The notes: a model not told the origin generated them from the letters alone. Positions 23,070-36,042 are shown, counted from the stretch's first letter. The stretch is DNA of 64,000 bases from Stenopsyche tienmushanensis (GCA_008973525.1 WACJ01000117.1:372001-436000), one strand, 5' to 3'. Numbers and translations are program-made.

Positions 23070-24600
23070 TTGTGGATTTACTTCACCATTTCGGAAGTGG
23101 TTATCTCATTCGGTCGACGCCTCACAGTCGAAAACAGCAACAACCACATATACGTTAAATCGGGTATTTTTGGGTCTATCTTCTTATATATAATAATATT
23201 TAGTATAGTTATTACGGCTCTGTCTTATGGAAGGACCAATTTGTCTTTTAAGCTTGGCTTTTCGAAATAATTCATACGTTAGAAGCTCGTTTCTTTAAAT
23301 AATTTACGTCGGTGGCTTCTTGTGCCCGCGAGACAAGAGGGTGCCATTGGAGTCAAGGGCGCAAAGTTCCCCATGCTATAGCCGCGTCTCTCTGTTTATT
23401 TGTGGGGTGTCTTTTGCAAAGATATTGATTGGGGTGCGGAAGGTTCTATACGGCTAAAACCTTTCGCGTGACCGTTGCCGTTAGATCAGTGCGCAACATA
23501 ACGCAATACAACCTTTGGCAATAACGACTAAAGCCACTCATCCACATATGCCAATGGAAAATTTGAACCGAATTTTAAGGACAAAAATATAAATAGATTC
23601 GAATTTATGCTAGATTAATTTCCACCTTTTCGTTTTACACGCGTTGTAACCTCTGTCGAAATGGTCTTGGGGCACATAGTATTAACACATTCCGTTCAGC
23701 TCACTTGAAAACGCGTACTTGAGATGCTATAGATTCGTATGTGCGCCGATTATCTTCCACACAATACCACTTTTCTCTCAGGAGCGCGCAGCGTGATTGA
23801 AGCCTGTATATCAATAAATGAACCTTTACACTTTTGATAGCACACAATATTTTTTCATTTATTCGCGTAAACATAAACAATACACATGTGCGTTTTCAGT
23901 TTTTGTAGCAATATAATGCATCTGTAGAAGCTTGAAATCGATACGTTTGGGTCGAAAAGAAAAAAAGAAAATATGACTCAATGGCAAATGACGGATGATA
24001 GCGCCTCGCTATCGTTCAACAATTATTTCCAGAGCAAATACACATGGTGCATTTGATATCCGTGATTGATAACCGCCATAAAGAAATGTAATTTATTCAC
24101 AAATGTCAAGGATAATGGATTCTAACATCGCTCGGAAATGGGACACGAATCCTGAATGGCATCATAGTAATTTTTCGTGACTGTGTGATATTATTCAAGG
24201 CTTGCGAGCAGGCTGCATATTGATTGACCTTAGATGCGCCTCAGGCATGCAAGATAACACGTTTATTGGGCCTGTGTATATCATAGATTTCATGAATGTG
24301 GATATTGCATTCGAAATCGATTTATGTTGGCGCAAAGTAATGCAAATTTGCATTATACGGGCGAAAATTTCAAACGACGAAGACAATAGGCGGAAATCGC
24401 TTGACGTCGCAGAATACTTATACAGATTGTCATTGCGACATTTAATTTGCATAACTTAGATGAAATTATGGAACTTTTCGCGGAAAAACAGTTTTGTGAT
24501 TTTTATGAAATCTGGGTGTCTCAGTCTGGACACGGTTTTATCGGTTATCGATTTTTGGTTCAGTTCTGACTCGAAGGCTTATGGTTCATTTATGTATGAT
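23070..24600. other. no supported gene; one repeat copy
   Basis: A copy of the long interspersed repeat lies at about 23,690-23,900 (GCGCAGCGTGATTGAAGC, TATCAATAAATGAACC). Opposed 85-codon frames at 24,195-24,459 overlap and neither has a motif. Confidence 0.4.
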
Positions 24601-24615
24601 GAATGTGCTACGAAT

Positions 24616-26267
24616 AGGGATTCTGGATCCCGGGATCCCGGACAGATTTAGGTGCTCATGAATCCTGAGATTAGTAATCGTAATCCCAAATAAATCGGGA
24701 TTGAAATTTTTATCTAACAGAAATCGTCCACCTCATCAGCACGTTGAAGACTATTAAATCGAGACATTTCCGCTGAAATCTGGACGCTTGAAAACAGTGG
24801 CGTAACTACTGATTGACGAACTTAAGCGACGCCTAAGGGCAGCAACTGTCTAATCTATGTATACATATATAGAATACATATATGTTTTTCAAATTTTTAT
24901 ATAGTAAGCTTTCCCTACCGGTGATGTATTTACTACACTTCGACTCTAATAATGGGAATATCGATATGAAATATAATAGATACGGGGCTCAGATTTTTTG
25001 TAATCTTCCGTAATATAATTACGAATCACATCAAAGTATTAAAGTATATAAGTATCCATCTGCAGCGATGGAAATAAATAATTTGTCGGGAAATCGGGAA
25101 TTTCGCCTTCAAGATATTTTTTATATTAAAAAAATGGACTTACTAGTAATTTTTGATCAAATTTATTAATGTAATTTAAACAACAAAAAAAACACGAAAT
25201 ATTTACATGCATGCATTTAAACAAATTTAAAATTAAAGATACGATCAAAACCCAATGGGACAATTATGAGACCGCTCAAATAACAGTAATTCTTGGGTAT
25301 TGACTCAAGAAATGGTTTCCGCTGAGATAATTTTAATTATAATAAACCTACATTGCCTAAGCAATGGACGCTTTTATCTATCTAAAAAAAATGGTTCCCA
25401 TTCATTATGTTGTAAATAGTAAAAATTTGCATACAATACTTAACGTTTTAAGCCCGAGTTGATTAAATTATACTATTCAGTTATATTTTACGGTACAAAT
25501 AATTCTAAAGCACTTAATACATAACTAACCACTTGTTTATATTAGTGATTATTAAACAATGATAGAGTTTATTTAATGTCTTCATTTTTGTTTACAAAAT
25601 CTAACAATGATGATAATCCGTCGGAGCCAAACCATGGTGAATATGGAGGGTATGGATATTCATCCCATTTTAACTCCCTGATTTTTACAGTCGTCTTCTT
25701 TGCCTTATAAGGTCATGCATCGTCATGTTAAAGAACCGCGTGAACTCCCATTTTTGTATAATACCATCAATGTGACTGATAAAATTATTTTCTGCTGAGA
25801 CACGGATTAAAACTCGCAAAATTCCCGATTTCTCGACAAATTATTTATTTTTGTCGCTGCAGATGAATACTTACATACTTTAATACTTTGATGTAATTTG
25901 TAATTATATTACGGAGGAATACATGAATTCTGAACCCCGTATCTATTATATTTCATATCGATATTCCCATTATTAGAGTCGAGGTGTAGTAAATACATCA
26001 CCGGTAGGGAAAGGTTAATATAATAATTTGAAAAACACATATGTATTGTATATATGTATACATAGATTAGACAGTTACTGCTCCCAGGCGTCGCCCAAGC
26101 TCGTCAATTAGTAGTTACGCCGCTGTTTCCAAGCATCTAGATTTCTAGTAAAATGTACGATTTTTGTTAGATAAAAACTTCAATCCCGATTTTTTTGGGA
26201 TTTCGTTTATTAATCCTGGGGTTCATGAGCACCTAAAACTGTCCGGGATCCCGGGATTGGATTCCCT
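24616..26267. mobile_element. 1.65-kb hAT-like element with very long inverted termini
   Basis: The ends AGGGATTC...CCCGGGATCCCGG (left) and its inverse at 26,230-26,267 begin inverted repeats of roughly 520 bases each. Shared landmarks are GGTGCTCATGA, ATCGGGATTGAA, CAGTGGCGTAACTA, GGTGATGTATTTACTAC and GCAGCGATGG. The unique centre (about 25,190-25,740) has no transposase. hAT assignment rests on the C/TAGGGA ends and on the hAT dimerisation remnant inside the related copy at 45.3 kb. Confidence 0.7.
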
Positions 26268-26399
26268 GGTAAACCATGGTAGTTTTTCTTGCAGTTTTTT
26301 TTAGCATTAGATTAAATTTGACACTGTAGCGTGGAGGCATAATTAAATTATTAAATATAGTGTACATGCGTCGAAATCCATGGGATTCCGCCGTTGCCA

Positions 26400-26600
26400 G
26401 TCCATACGGTCAAGAAACACGTATTTCATATCGATATTCCCATTATTAGAGTGGATGTGTAGTAAATACATCACCGGTAGGGAAAGGTTAATATAACAAT
26501 TTGAAAAACTTATATGTACTCTATATATGTATACATAGATTAGACAGATTAGGCGTCGCCTAAGCTCGCCAATTAGTAATTACGCCACTGTTTCCAGTTC
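26400..26600. mobile_element. partial copy of the long-TIR hAT-like element
   Basis: Repeats the right-arm segment TCATATCGATATTCCC through CACCGGTAGGGAAAGG to ACGCCACTGTTTCC, 130 bases after the full element. The outer CCCGGG end is absent. Confidence 0.65.
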
Positions 26601-27269
26601 GTGCGGAGTCCAAATCCACATTCGATTCGATTTGTCTTCCTGATACGTTTTAAATGTTTTTAAACTTATCGACCGCGATGAATGCATCATCTGCGATAAT
26701 TCTTTGATACTTAATTTAGGATCTGTTTCCATTATGGCTTTCAAATATGTCGTCATCAAAATTTAAGTGTTTTCCTGTTCTAGGAGTATCTTTCAAATAT
26801 CATTTACCTGATTTAAATTTTGAAAACCAAAATTGACTTGTCTTAATTAGGGGTCCCAATCGAATATTCGATATTCGAATATATTTGCCCGTTTTCCAAT
26901 ATTCGTATATTCGAATATTTGTAAAATTAATCGAATATTATTCGTTAAGTAATTTAGAAAGTTAAAACAAGATGGAACTCCATAAGTATGATGGCAAAAA
27001 TATTAAAGAATTAAAGAAGATTAAAAAATCATTAAAGGACATTAAAATACGAGGACAACGGAAATTATTACTGATGAAGAAATATATTTTTTAAGAAAAT
27101 TGCTCGATGTTCTTCTGCCAATCGAAATAGCAACAAAGAAATGCAAAAAAGTGCCAAGTTTATTGAAATTATTTTATTAAATTTCTGTAAAGTTTATTGA
27201 AAAACTATTTAAAAATATCGATCATGCTAAAAAAAAGGGTTATATTTTAGATACTGTCGATAAAACTAA

Positions 27270-27330
27270 ACTCAATGACAACTGAAAGGGTTTTTTCAAC
27301 AGCAGGCTCAATAAAAATGAAATTACTGTT
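27270..27330 (+). pseudogene. hAT transposase dimerisation-domain remnant
   Basis: MTTERVFSTAGSIKMK matches the hAT C-terminal dimerisation motif (S-x-E-R-V-F-S-x-A-G). Only about 16 codons remain in frame. Confidence 0.75.
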
Positions 27331-27389
27331 CAATGCACTTTTTTTTAAATATGTATGATTTCGTTGAAACCAAAAACCTCAAAATTTCA

Positions 27390-27603
27390 CTTGATTTCTA
27401 GCCTTTGTCTACGAGAAAACGCGTTGCGCAACAGAAGATGATACTTATCGCCTTCTTTGTGTGATGGGATCAAGAACCTTTCTTCCTGAGGCAATAAATT
27501 TATTTCTAATAAAGGGAACTTTGTAGAAAAATAAGATGCTCCATTTATATTTTTATATAATAACACTAATAAAAAATTCCGGGTTATATTTGAATCACCC
27601 TCG
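27390..27603 (+). mobile_element. mariner-like 3' half nested in the hAT
   Basis: GCGTTGCGCAACAGAAGATG, AACTTTGTAGAAAAATAAGATG and the end TTTGAATCACCCTCG match the elements at 22.1 and 31.4 kb. The inverted 5' end is absent. Confidence 0.65.
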
Positions 27604-28049
27604 TCTACATATATAAAATATTGGAATACTCGAATATTCGAATATTTTACCAATTTCACATTCGATATTCGAATAATTGATTTTACGAATATTTGGGACC
27701 CCTAGTCTTAATGGTAACACTTAACCATGAATGTCATTTATGGCTTTTGTGGCCTTGATGGTGTTTAATCTTTGGTCGAAAAACAGTAACATATAATGCC
27801 GAATCGGCAAAGAATTATCGATACACTACATTATTTGTATGCGCTTATAAACAAAATGAACAGAGCCATCTATTGATTAACTGTGCGAATTTTCGACAAA
27901 AATTATGCTTCAAATTAATTTTTATTTTCGCTATAATTCATCATCTCTGCTATATAAATTTGCAGGATTTATTATTAAAAATCTGTCTGTTATGATTTTC
28001 CTTGACATTTTCATTTCGAAATAAGAAAAATATCATGGTGTTATTTCGA

Positions 28050-29280
28050 TTAAACCTCATAGCCTCGTGCCATTTTAATCAAAAGCACCAATTTAATTAA
28101 AGAGATTGAATCGAATGCGGTACAGGGTTTTCTATCGCAAATCTGTCTATTCGATTTTTTGCAACACTGCACGATTAGAATGAATGTTTTCATACATAAT
28201 ATCCGATGACGCAATAAAAAAAGCGCATGCCGAAAATTTTCGGCCTTAAGCGATTCGGCCGTAGAAAGTATCGCTTTATTATCAGAAAATCTGGTCTCAT
28301 TAGCCATTGTCTATTTTTTATCGGTTGGGTGTGGTGTCTGATTTGGGCATCTTAAGGCACCGAGTCCACCGATTTTATAAATAGAAGGCTTTCTTCAATT
28401 CCAAGGCTCTCTATTTAATCTGTTCGACGCCCACTGGGAACGAAAAAGGTTTCAATACACGCCTTTGGTCTATATTACTTAAAGCAAACATGTCTTCCAT
28501 CGATACATATATTATTCATTAGCAAGGCACATCGAATAAAGTTGGCAAATACACACTTTGTGTTCGACCAGATTAAATAAATTTGTGTTTTTGGAATAAA
28601 AATAACGAACTTCAACAAATAAAAAGTATGTAAATTGATTTGCAAAATCGTTTTTTTTTTTTGAAAATAACCTTTAATATACCTTTAATATTGTATATCC
28701 CGCAAGACCAATAAAAATGCGTCATAAGATGAAAAAAAGGTTATCAGAAAAACATATTTACTTCAATTTAAAAGTCTGCTCAAAATGTTTAAGACAAAAA
28801 AGACCCAGTTGCGAGACTTTCGTTACGAACCATTTTCTCAAGTATATCTACGACCAACTCGAAGCGACGAGGAAAAGAATCGATTTATGGCGTCTTAAGA
28901 TCAAGACTCATTATCTAATTTACGAAGGCCTGAATTCCAAAATCCCCACAAAATGGCTTATATTTGCGTTCATATCGACAGTGCCAAAAATACGTGCCGT
29001 TTTTACATATTTGTTTAGAAAAGTCATAAAAAATAATATTGTAATGTTTTGATTGCTATAAGCCTTGAAACGATCATTATTCAGTTTATTCGGTTTAAAT
29101 TTGCCGTCTGGATTCGCATAAAAGTGCAGAAAATGATTTGCCACATTTCGACCAGGAAATTTTTCGATTCTGGATGAATCAAATTGTGGAGGGCAAACTG
29201 AATAACGACGATCTACGAGATTTGGTGGAGGCAAATCTTTTATTTAGAATTGATGCCAAGTAATGAATTGATTACCACAC
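28050..29280. other. unassigned open frames
   Basis: Frames of 111 codons (plus, 28,717-29,052) and 104 codons (minus, 28,920-29,234) overlap. A shorter plus-strand frame at 29,099-29,263 encodes DLPHFDQEIFRFWMNQIVEG and ends DLVEANLLFRIDAK; it looks protein-like but is preceded in frame by TAA. None is recognised. Confidence 0.3.
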
Positions 29281-29424
29281 ATGTAAATCCTCCTATAGCA
29301 TCCACTTCGTTTGCGACATTTTTACGTAAGAAACGAGTAAAATACGTCAATGGCATCTCGCACATGTAAGTTACTTGTTATCCTATCTCGACGCTATAGA
29401 AGGGTTGACTATATTGTTACAATA

Positions 29425-29600
29425 AGTAAAGAAATTGAAGAAGAAACTCGATGAACTCATTAATAGACACAACATCATCTTGCACCACGATAACTCAAGA
29501 CTCCGTTTAGCAAAAAAAAAAAAAATAGGGACATTGAATAAAAGTTACTATTGCATCCATCTTATTTTCCTGATCTTATTCCTTTGGGCTTTCATTCGTA
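29425..29600 (+). pseudogene. mariner transposase fragment
   Basis: NIILHHDNSRLRLA matches the second catalytic block (H-H-D-N-A-R-P-H) and, after a poly-A slip, LLLHPSYFPDLIPLGFHS matches the third (L-P-H-P-P-Y-S-P-D-L-A-P-S-D-F-H). The final Asp is replaced by Gly, and frames are shifted by the A-run. Confidence 0.75.
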
Positions 29601-29639
29601 TCCCGTATTAAGCTTTTGAGTAGTTAGCTAATTTAAAAT

Positions 29640-29900
29640 CATCAAAATCTTAGATGCTATATTTGCTTGTCCGCCACTTATCGTCATACAAACCTACTTA
29701 TCTATCAGGACCACAGCAGTTTGTATCAGATTTGTACATAAATAAATAAACACTGTCAATAGCACACAATATTCGGTCATTTCTTCAAGTAAACATAAAC
29801 AATACACTTTAAATCGATGCATTATACCATTCAAACATCAGTATTAGTCGATAAATTTGGGTTAACAATCTTTACAATATTCTATCTGTCTCTGTCCTCC
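29640..29900 (+). repeat. composite of two interspersed repeats
   Basis: The long interspersed repeat (GATGCTATATTTGC, CGCCACTTATCGTC, AAACATAAACAATACAC) is followed by a piece of the 13.2/38.5-kb repeat (ATTAGTCGATAAATTTGGG). Confidence 0.6.
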
Positions 29901-29904
29901 ATTC

Positions 29905-31380
29905 AGAATCTCAGATCTGAAAGATAAATTCGCTCGCAAATACACGACCGTACTATCATACAGATTAAAGCAATTTTTGGCTACAAAAAAATTCGAATTT
30001 CGAGGATATAAAAAACAGCCTTTCTTCGTTTTTGATATCAAAATCGAAAAATTTCTACAAAAGAAGAATAAAATGAGGGGTTGTTGTTTTGAATTCATCT
30101 AGGATAAATCTATCATTTTCATTTTGGTATGTAAAAATCCACAATATTTTTATTACATAATCGTATTTGGTGTCGATGGAATTTCAGCAATCATCGATGA
30201 CTATGTCATATAATATTATATCTTCATATCATTTGTGGTCACATCATGATGATGAGGAGCGTTGCGGTTTTGCCTTGGCTGCCGTTTTCGCTCTCATTTC
30301 CTGATATAACCCGATGCAATTTGTAAGAAGAAGAAAAAAACGTTTTTAAAGACAATAAAGTAGAATTCATTCGAAAGTTTGTATCTAAAACACACGATCC
30401 GTGTGAAAATATCCAAGGCTTTACGCTCGATTGTTTGCTCTAAAAACAATTGTCATAATACGTTTTAATCATTTAATTTTAACCTTGCCGATTTTTGCTA
30501 TCTCTCTTTTAATACTGAACGTATTTGAGAAGAAAAAAATTGAATCATACTTGAGAATTTGGCCAAGGATCAAACGAAAGACACACTCCGTCTGATCCGA
30601 TTCCGCACCCCTTTTAACTACGCTTTCCTTGGAAAATCTCAACTGGAAAATGCGTACGTAAATCTGCTACAAATAATAGGCTTACATGAAATTATATAAC
30701 ATCAGCCATATTTTGATCCTATGACCTTTATGACCGGGAGAGCTTAGCCGTCTGAAGTCGCATTATTTCATTCGAGTGTGAGGCTTTAAGAGTCGGGGTT
30801 GTAAGGGGATATCGCTCGCTTGAATTTTTTATTACCCCCCAAAATAAAAACAGGGGAGATCGAAATCTCTACACGCGCATAAAACTCATATGCTACACCG
30901 GGGTGGGGTGGAAACGAATGCTGCATCAGTCAAAAGAAAAATCGAACTCAAAAATTGTATCTTTTTTCTTTTAAACTTTCTAAAATTCGATGGTTTCCAT
31001 TATCAGATGAAAGCAATCAATCGTTTTTATTCCAAGTTTATCTCATTTATTATAACGCCTTTTATCTGGCATTGTTCATCCATCTTTCATCCCTTAGCTA
31101 TATCTGATGACCAGCTCAATGCCATTTTCAAGATTTATATTACTCATCTATTATTTTTATAATAGAACCTAAGATTCATTTGATATTTTCAGCAAAACCC
31201 AAGTGTATTAACTCTATATACTACAATTTATCGGGATGCTTGCTAATGAACCTTGTGGACTTATATATTTAAAGACATATAAATACTTAGAATTTAAATT
31301 AAAATCTAACAGAATTATGATATCTATACAAATGTAGAAAAGTCTTCTTCTCTATTGATCAAAATTCGATATCGATTCGA
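29905..31380. other. no supported gene
   Basis: AT-rich; open frames up to 90 codons have no motif or splice context. Confidence 0.4.
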
Positions 31381-31387
31381 TTCGATA

Positions 31388-31712
31388 CGAGGGTGATTCA
31401 AATATAAACCGGATTTTTGCTGTACATATTTATAACTAATATATAATAATACAAATGGATTATCTTATTTTTCTACATAGTTTCCTTCATTATAAATACA
31501 TTTATTCCACCAAATAGGAAGCTTTTTGATTCCGTCACTGAAGAAAAAAGGCTCGACGTAACATCCTCTGTTGCGCAACGCGTTTTCTCGTAAATCAAGG
31601 CTTGAAATCAAATAAAATTTAATAATAAGGAACCATGTAAAAAAACAATAAGCTATTCCATTTGTATATTTACATATCACTAATAAATTTATACAGCAAA
31701 TTTTCGGGTTAC
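31388..31712 (-). mobile_element. mariner-like deletion derivative (MITE)
   Basis: Begins after a TA with CGAGGGTGATTCAAATATAA, the inverted form of the ends at 22.67 and 27.60 kb, and closes with the inverted GTAGAAAAA...TTCGGGTTACATTTA. Only ends and a short residue of transposase sequence remain. The right terminus is clipped where another mariner-type end (TTAGGTCATCCCGAAAG, 31,717) begins. Confidence 0.65.
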
Positions 31713-31942
31713 ATTTATTAGGTCATCCCGAAAGAAATCCATTATTTATTTTTTCGGCTTATAACTTTATTTTTTAACATAAGTCAATATGAAATATAAT
31801 CGCGGTCAGTATTAAAAAATAGCCCTTATCCTTGCTATATGTTTTCTATTACACCCTTTTAAAAACTGGATGGTTTTGACTGAAAATACGAATCCAAATG
31901 ATTTTGGTATTTTTAATTTTTTTATCATCTAATAAACGCTCT

Positions 31943-32395
31943 AAATCCCGGGATCAGTCCTGGGATCCCGGGACCGGGATTTTCAATAGTTTAAGAAATT
32001 ACATTGATAAATTTGATCAAAAATGACTAATAAGTCCATTTTTTTAATATAAAAAATAGCTTGAAGGCGAAATTCCCGATTCCCCGACAAATTATTTATT
32101 TCCGTCGCTGCAGATGAATACTTATATACTATAATACTTTGATGTGATTCGTAATTATATTACGGAGGAACACAAAAATTCTGAATCCCGTATCTATTAT
32201 ATTTCATAACGATATTCCCATTATTAGAGTCGAAGTGTAGTAAATACATCACCGGTAGGGAAAGGTTAATATAACAATTTGAAAAACATATATGTATTGT
32301 ATATATGTATATATCAGATTAGACAGTTACTGCTCCCAGGCGTCGCCCAAGCTCGTCAATTAGTAGTTACGCCACTGTTTCCAATGTCTCGATTT
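31943..32395. mobile_element. partial long-TIR hAT-like element
   Basis: Starts near an AAATCCCGGGATC end and runs through GCTGCAGATGAATACTT, CACCGGTAGGGAAAGG and TTAGTAGTTACGCCACTG, matching the right arm at 25.8-26.1 kb. A G14 run follows at 32,495-32,508. Confidence 0.65.
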
Positions 32396-32509
32396 AGTAG
32401 TAGATATTCCTTTGAATAAAATTTATCTGAAATTTGAGAATGTAGTTTTAAATTCACCAAAACATTAACTAAGTTTTAATCTCTGAAAGATAATGGGGGG
32501 GGGGGGGGA

Positions 32510-35500
32510 GGAATCCTCTAATGCAATTTTTAATCATTTGAATAAAAACTCGTAAATTTAAAAAATAATCCCGCTTATATTTGCCTAGATGGCGATGCCA
32601 TCTATTGGAAGTAGCCGCGTTTGAACCTTCTGCAGTTCACACTCGTAATCATAGATTCCAAGCACTCTTTTGAAGGTGTGCTGAACTGTAAATAGATAGT
32701 TTCACTAATTGTGGATATTTCACTCTTGGACCATCTGTGAGCAAAGACTGTTTCAAGGCTCATTTATCGTGGGGAACCCGGACAGCCAGCGTACCGAATC
32801 GATTATGGGAAGCCGTATTCTCTGTACAAGTTCATTGTAACACCTTGACTTCTTGGTAATTAATTGACTAGGTGGTCGACGTAATGTACCTATTTCTGGG
32901 ACGCGTTAGACAGTGCAGTCGTTAAGTAACAGCTGTCAATTCGTTTGGAGACAGACTGTGTGAATCGATGCAACCGATCGAAACTGAGGTCAAAGGAGTA
33001 GAAATTACACCAAAACGTAATAAATATAAAGCACAAAATTACGCTGCGCATGCGCAGAATCCTTCATAATGTATCTAAGTAAAGGCCATCCATTTGTTCG
33101 ATGTTGTTCTATGTTTAGTGTGTATTGATACCTGTATGTTCCCCATTGATCCTCTCCCCGTCCTCACTTTACTTCATCAATATGCGCCAACATGGTGCAT
33201 CCGCTAAACATCTCGCAAAACGAATTTTGTACACAAACAATGCTTGTAATCATTCAAAAACATTTACATATATGCGCACAACAACTTATCAAATTTTCAT
33301 CGCAATCGGATGAATTGTATAGGAGCGTATACAGAACATACATACATACAAATATTTTTATATACAAATACATATAGATTTTCAGCATATTTTTTAATAA
33401 TTTAAAACATCAAGCTAAAAATTATGGATATTTAAAACTGGATAAAGATATTGAGTACATATAGAAATTAATTCGACTGATTTCTAGAAAATTTATTTTT
33501 AAAATGCCAAAATATTCCATATTTCTAATACGTATTTAATAACTGATTAACGGGGTCTATGGAGTTGATTGAACTTTTTTAGTTGGACAATCAAAAACTC
33601 CATCAAGAGAACAGTTTATAACTTGACAATATTGTCTGTTTCTTTGTGCTAACCGTTTGATCCATCTTCTGAGATGAACTACAAATCTTCTTGGAAACAG
33701 CTGCTGCCTTTAAATGCGACATTTAAGGCCCTACAGACTATTTGATGGTATTTTAATTGCCAATGCAGATTTATTTTATAAAATACAGAAACATTTCTGA
33801 CCGACGATAATTTGGACAAGAAAAACAAGCGATTCCGAAAATAAACATTTTCGTTTAATTTTCTATTATTTTTAAATACATTTATGAAATCCATCGTATG
33901 ATGATCTTACGGAAGAACTAGAAATGATAAATTTATGCGTGCAAACGGAAGGGAAGATAATCTACATTCATAGTTTATTGAATGCAAAACTCGTTTATAA
34001 TGCATGAGCTTATTTACCGTTCCTAGAATGCAATTTGCATTGACTAGTCACACATATTTATTGCGCTAATATTGCATCAAATTATTTGCTATATGCACTG
34101 TAATATTATACTTACATGTATCTTTAATCAACCTGAAAAAAGTCTCAGAATATGATTATTACGCAAGACAAAATACAATAATATAGATTGCGGCAGGGAA
34201 ACTTCCTTATTTGAAATGCATGCCCTGAAGCAATCATTATTTCAAGAAGGATTTAATGAAATTCATTTGAAAGAACAAGGCTTAATGTTTTTTAATTTGT
34301 AGATTTAGTAACGATTGTATGATAGTCAATGAAAGAACACACGTTCGCCAGGAGAAGCGTTTCAAATAAGGTAGTTTCCCTGCCGCATCTTATACATCCG
34401 TATCATTGCAAAATATGTTTTCTCCATTTAAAACAGAAGCATAGACCTTTAGCAAATTCACAACAAACTCGAGAGCCTCCAAATTTACGTTCATGAAAGG
34501 ATGGTGATGTTGATATTCTGCAGGAATAGTTATCTATTATTTGAACTCCAATGTCGAGGTGGCCTCGACATTTTTTACTTCAGCCTAGATTACAATTATT
34601 TAGAGCTATTCTGATGTGCTTATTTTTTGAATCATCGGAACAATTGTTCTAGGATAGATAACGTTCTCATTTCACGAAAAACCACCCATTTATTTCCGTA
34701 TGATTTATATTTCCACATTTTTCCCATATTATGAAAACTTCACTACTTAGAGATTGATTATACCAGAGCTAGCAGAATAGCTCTGCACCTTTTCAATATA
34801 TTTGCAATAGATAATTCCAAATTACATCAAAAATATGGTTGGGGTGGACACTGCTGATCACTTGTACCTATATATGTATACAATAAAGTGTCCTAATATC
34901 GAAAACCATTTTTATTTAGATAATATACCATTTTTTCACAATGTATTAGCATAAACATAATCTTAATCAAATTCACTAAAAATCGTTATGAGTGCAAAAG
35001 ATTAATGATATGAGGAGTACAGTCGCGTATTTGCGATCGAATTTCAGCGATTCAGAAAGAGCATTTTTGCACGTTGAGTTCGGAAATTGTGAATTGGAAA
35101 CAAAGACGGAAAACGTGTCTTGCATACATCCGTACGATTGTATAGATCGGTAATCCAAAATTATCCACCAATAATGATAATCCAAATTAATCGATTTTAG
35201 CCCTTTGAGGTCCCTAAATTATTATTTAATAAAACAGTACTATTTTGTTTACCAAAGTTATATATTACAGAGGCATTATATTAATACTGTGCTAAACACG
35301 ATACGCAAAATAAAATCACATGATTTTAAATCTGAGTGGGGGAAAAAATGTAGAAACAAAATGTCGAGCTAGACTCGACATAGGACCACAAAGAGTCAAG
35401 TGTATTGTTTATATTTAGTCTATTGTTTACATTTATCGAATATTGAGTGCTATGAACAGTGTTTATTTATTGACATACAAGTTTTATATACTCTGCGTGG

Positions 35501-36042
35501 TTCTGAGAGATAAGTGAATTTGTACAGACGATAAATCATTTTAAAATTAACTCACTACTCAAAAGGTTAACATTATATTGCCTCATTTTTTGTTGTTATA
35601 TGACTGCTATATAATGAAAAAAGTGCCAATTTAGATGAAAATATTTTGGAATATTATTTGCTTTGGATTTAATATCTGTAAAAAAAACCAGATAATATTG
35701 GAAATAATTTAGAATTCTTATATAATGATATATTTTGGAGTATTTGGTATAGTGGCTGTTCCCCACCTCGCACGTTCTTTTCAATATGGGCGGCCTCGCA
35801 CGCGGGTTTATTCGTTATCGGATCGCAGAAACCCAAGCAGAAGAAATAAGACGATCAGGTAGTGATTAATAAACAACGTTCTTAGTCAAGGTTTGCATTA
35901 TTTTAGGAAGCCGACAGAAAGAATACGTCTTCCCACATGAATATTACTTACCCTATGCTACACAACTTTGAATTGTGTACAAATTAACTAGATTATTCCT
36001 CACCAAAATGCTTTATTAACATGTGATTTTTATTTGTTTTAG
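32510..36042. other. presumed intron; palindromes and repeats, no gene
   Basis: Holds a third copy of the 3.3/7.6-kb repeat (33,210-33,370) and two hairpins sharing the stem ATGTCGAG (34,550-34,572 and 35,361-35,381). Reverse copies of the long interspersed repeat lie at about 35,030-35,170 and 35,440-35,540. It ends with a pyrimidine-rich acceptor (TTTATTTGTTTTAG). Confidence 0.5.

Larger units (their letters stand above)
26848..27704 (+). mobile_element. hAT element with perfect 8-bp target duplication
   Basis: The inverted ends TAGGGGTCCCAA (26,848) and TTGGGACCCCTA (27,704) are flanked by GTCTTAAT on both sides (26,840-26,847 and 27,705-27,712), the 8-bp duplication expected of hAT transposition. 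Next to the ends lie many TCGAATATTCGA repeats. Inside are a transposase C-terminal remnant (27,270-27,330) and a nested mariner-like fragment (27,390-27,603). Confidence 0.85.

Noticed and set aside
29099..29263. Terminal exon ending DLVEANLLFRIDAK
   Set aside because: Protein-like but preceded in frame by TAA, with no acceptor after it; left as an unassigned fragment.
35786..35858. Possible exon MGGLARGFIRYRIAETQAEE with donor GTAGTG just before exon A
   Set aside because: It ends in phase 1, whereas exon A is open only in phase 0; the phase-0 reading of this stretch has TAA.
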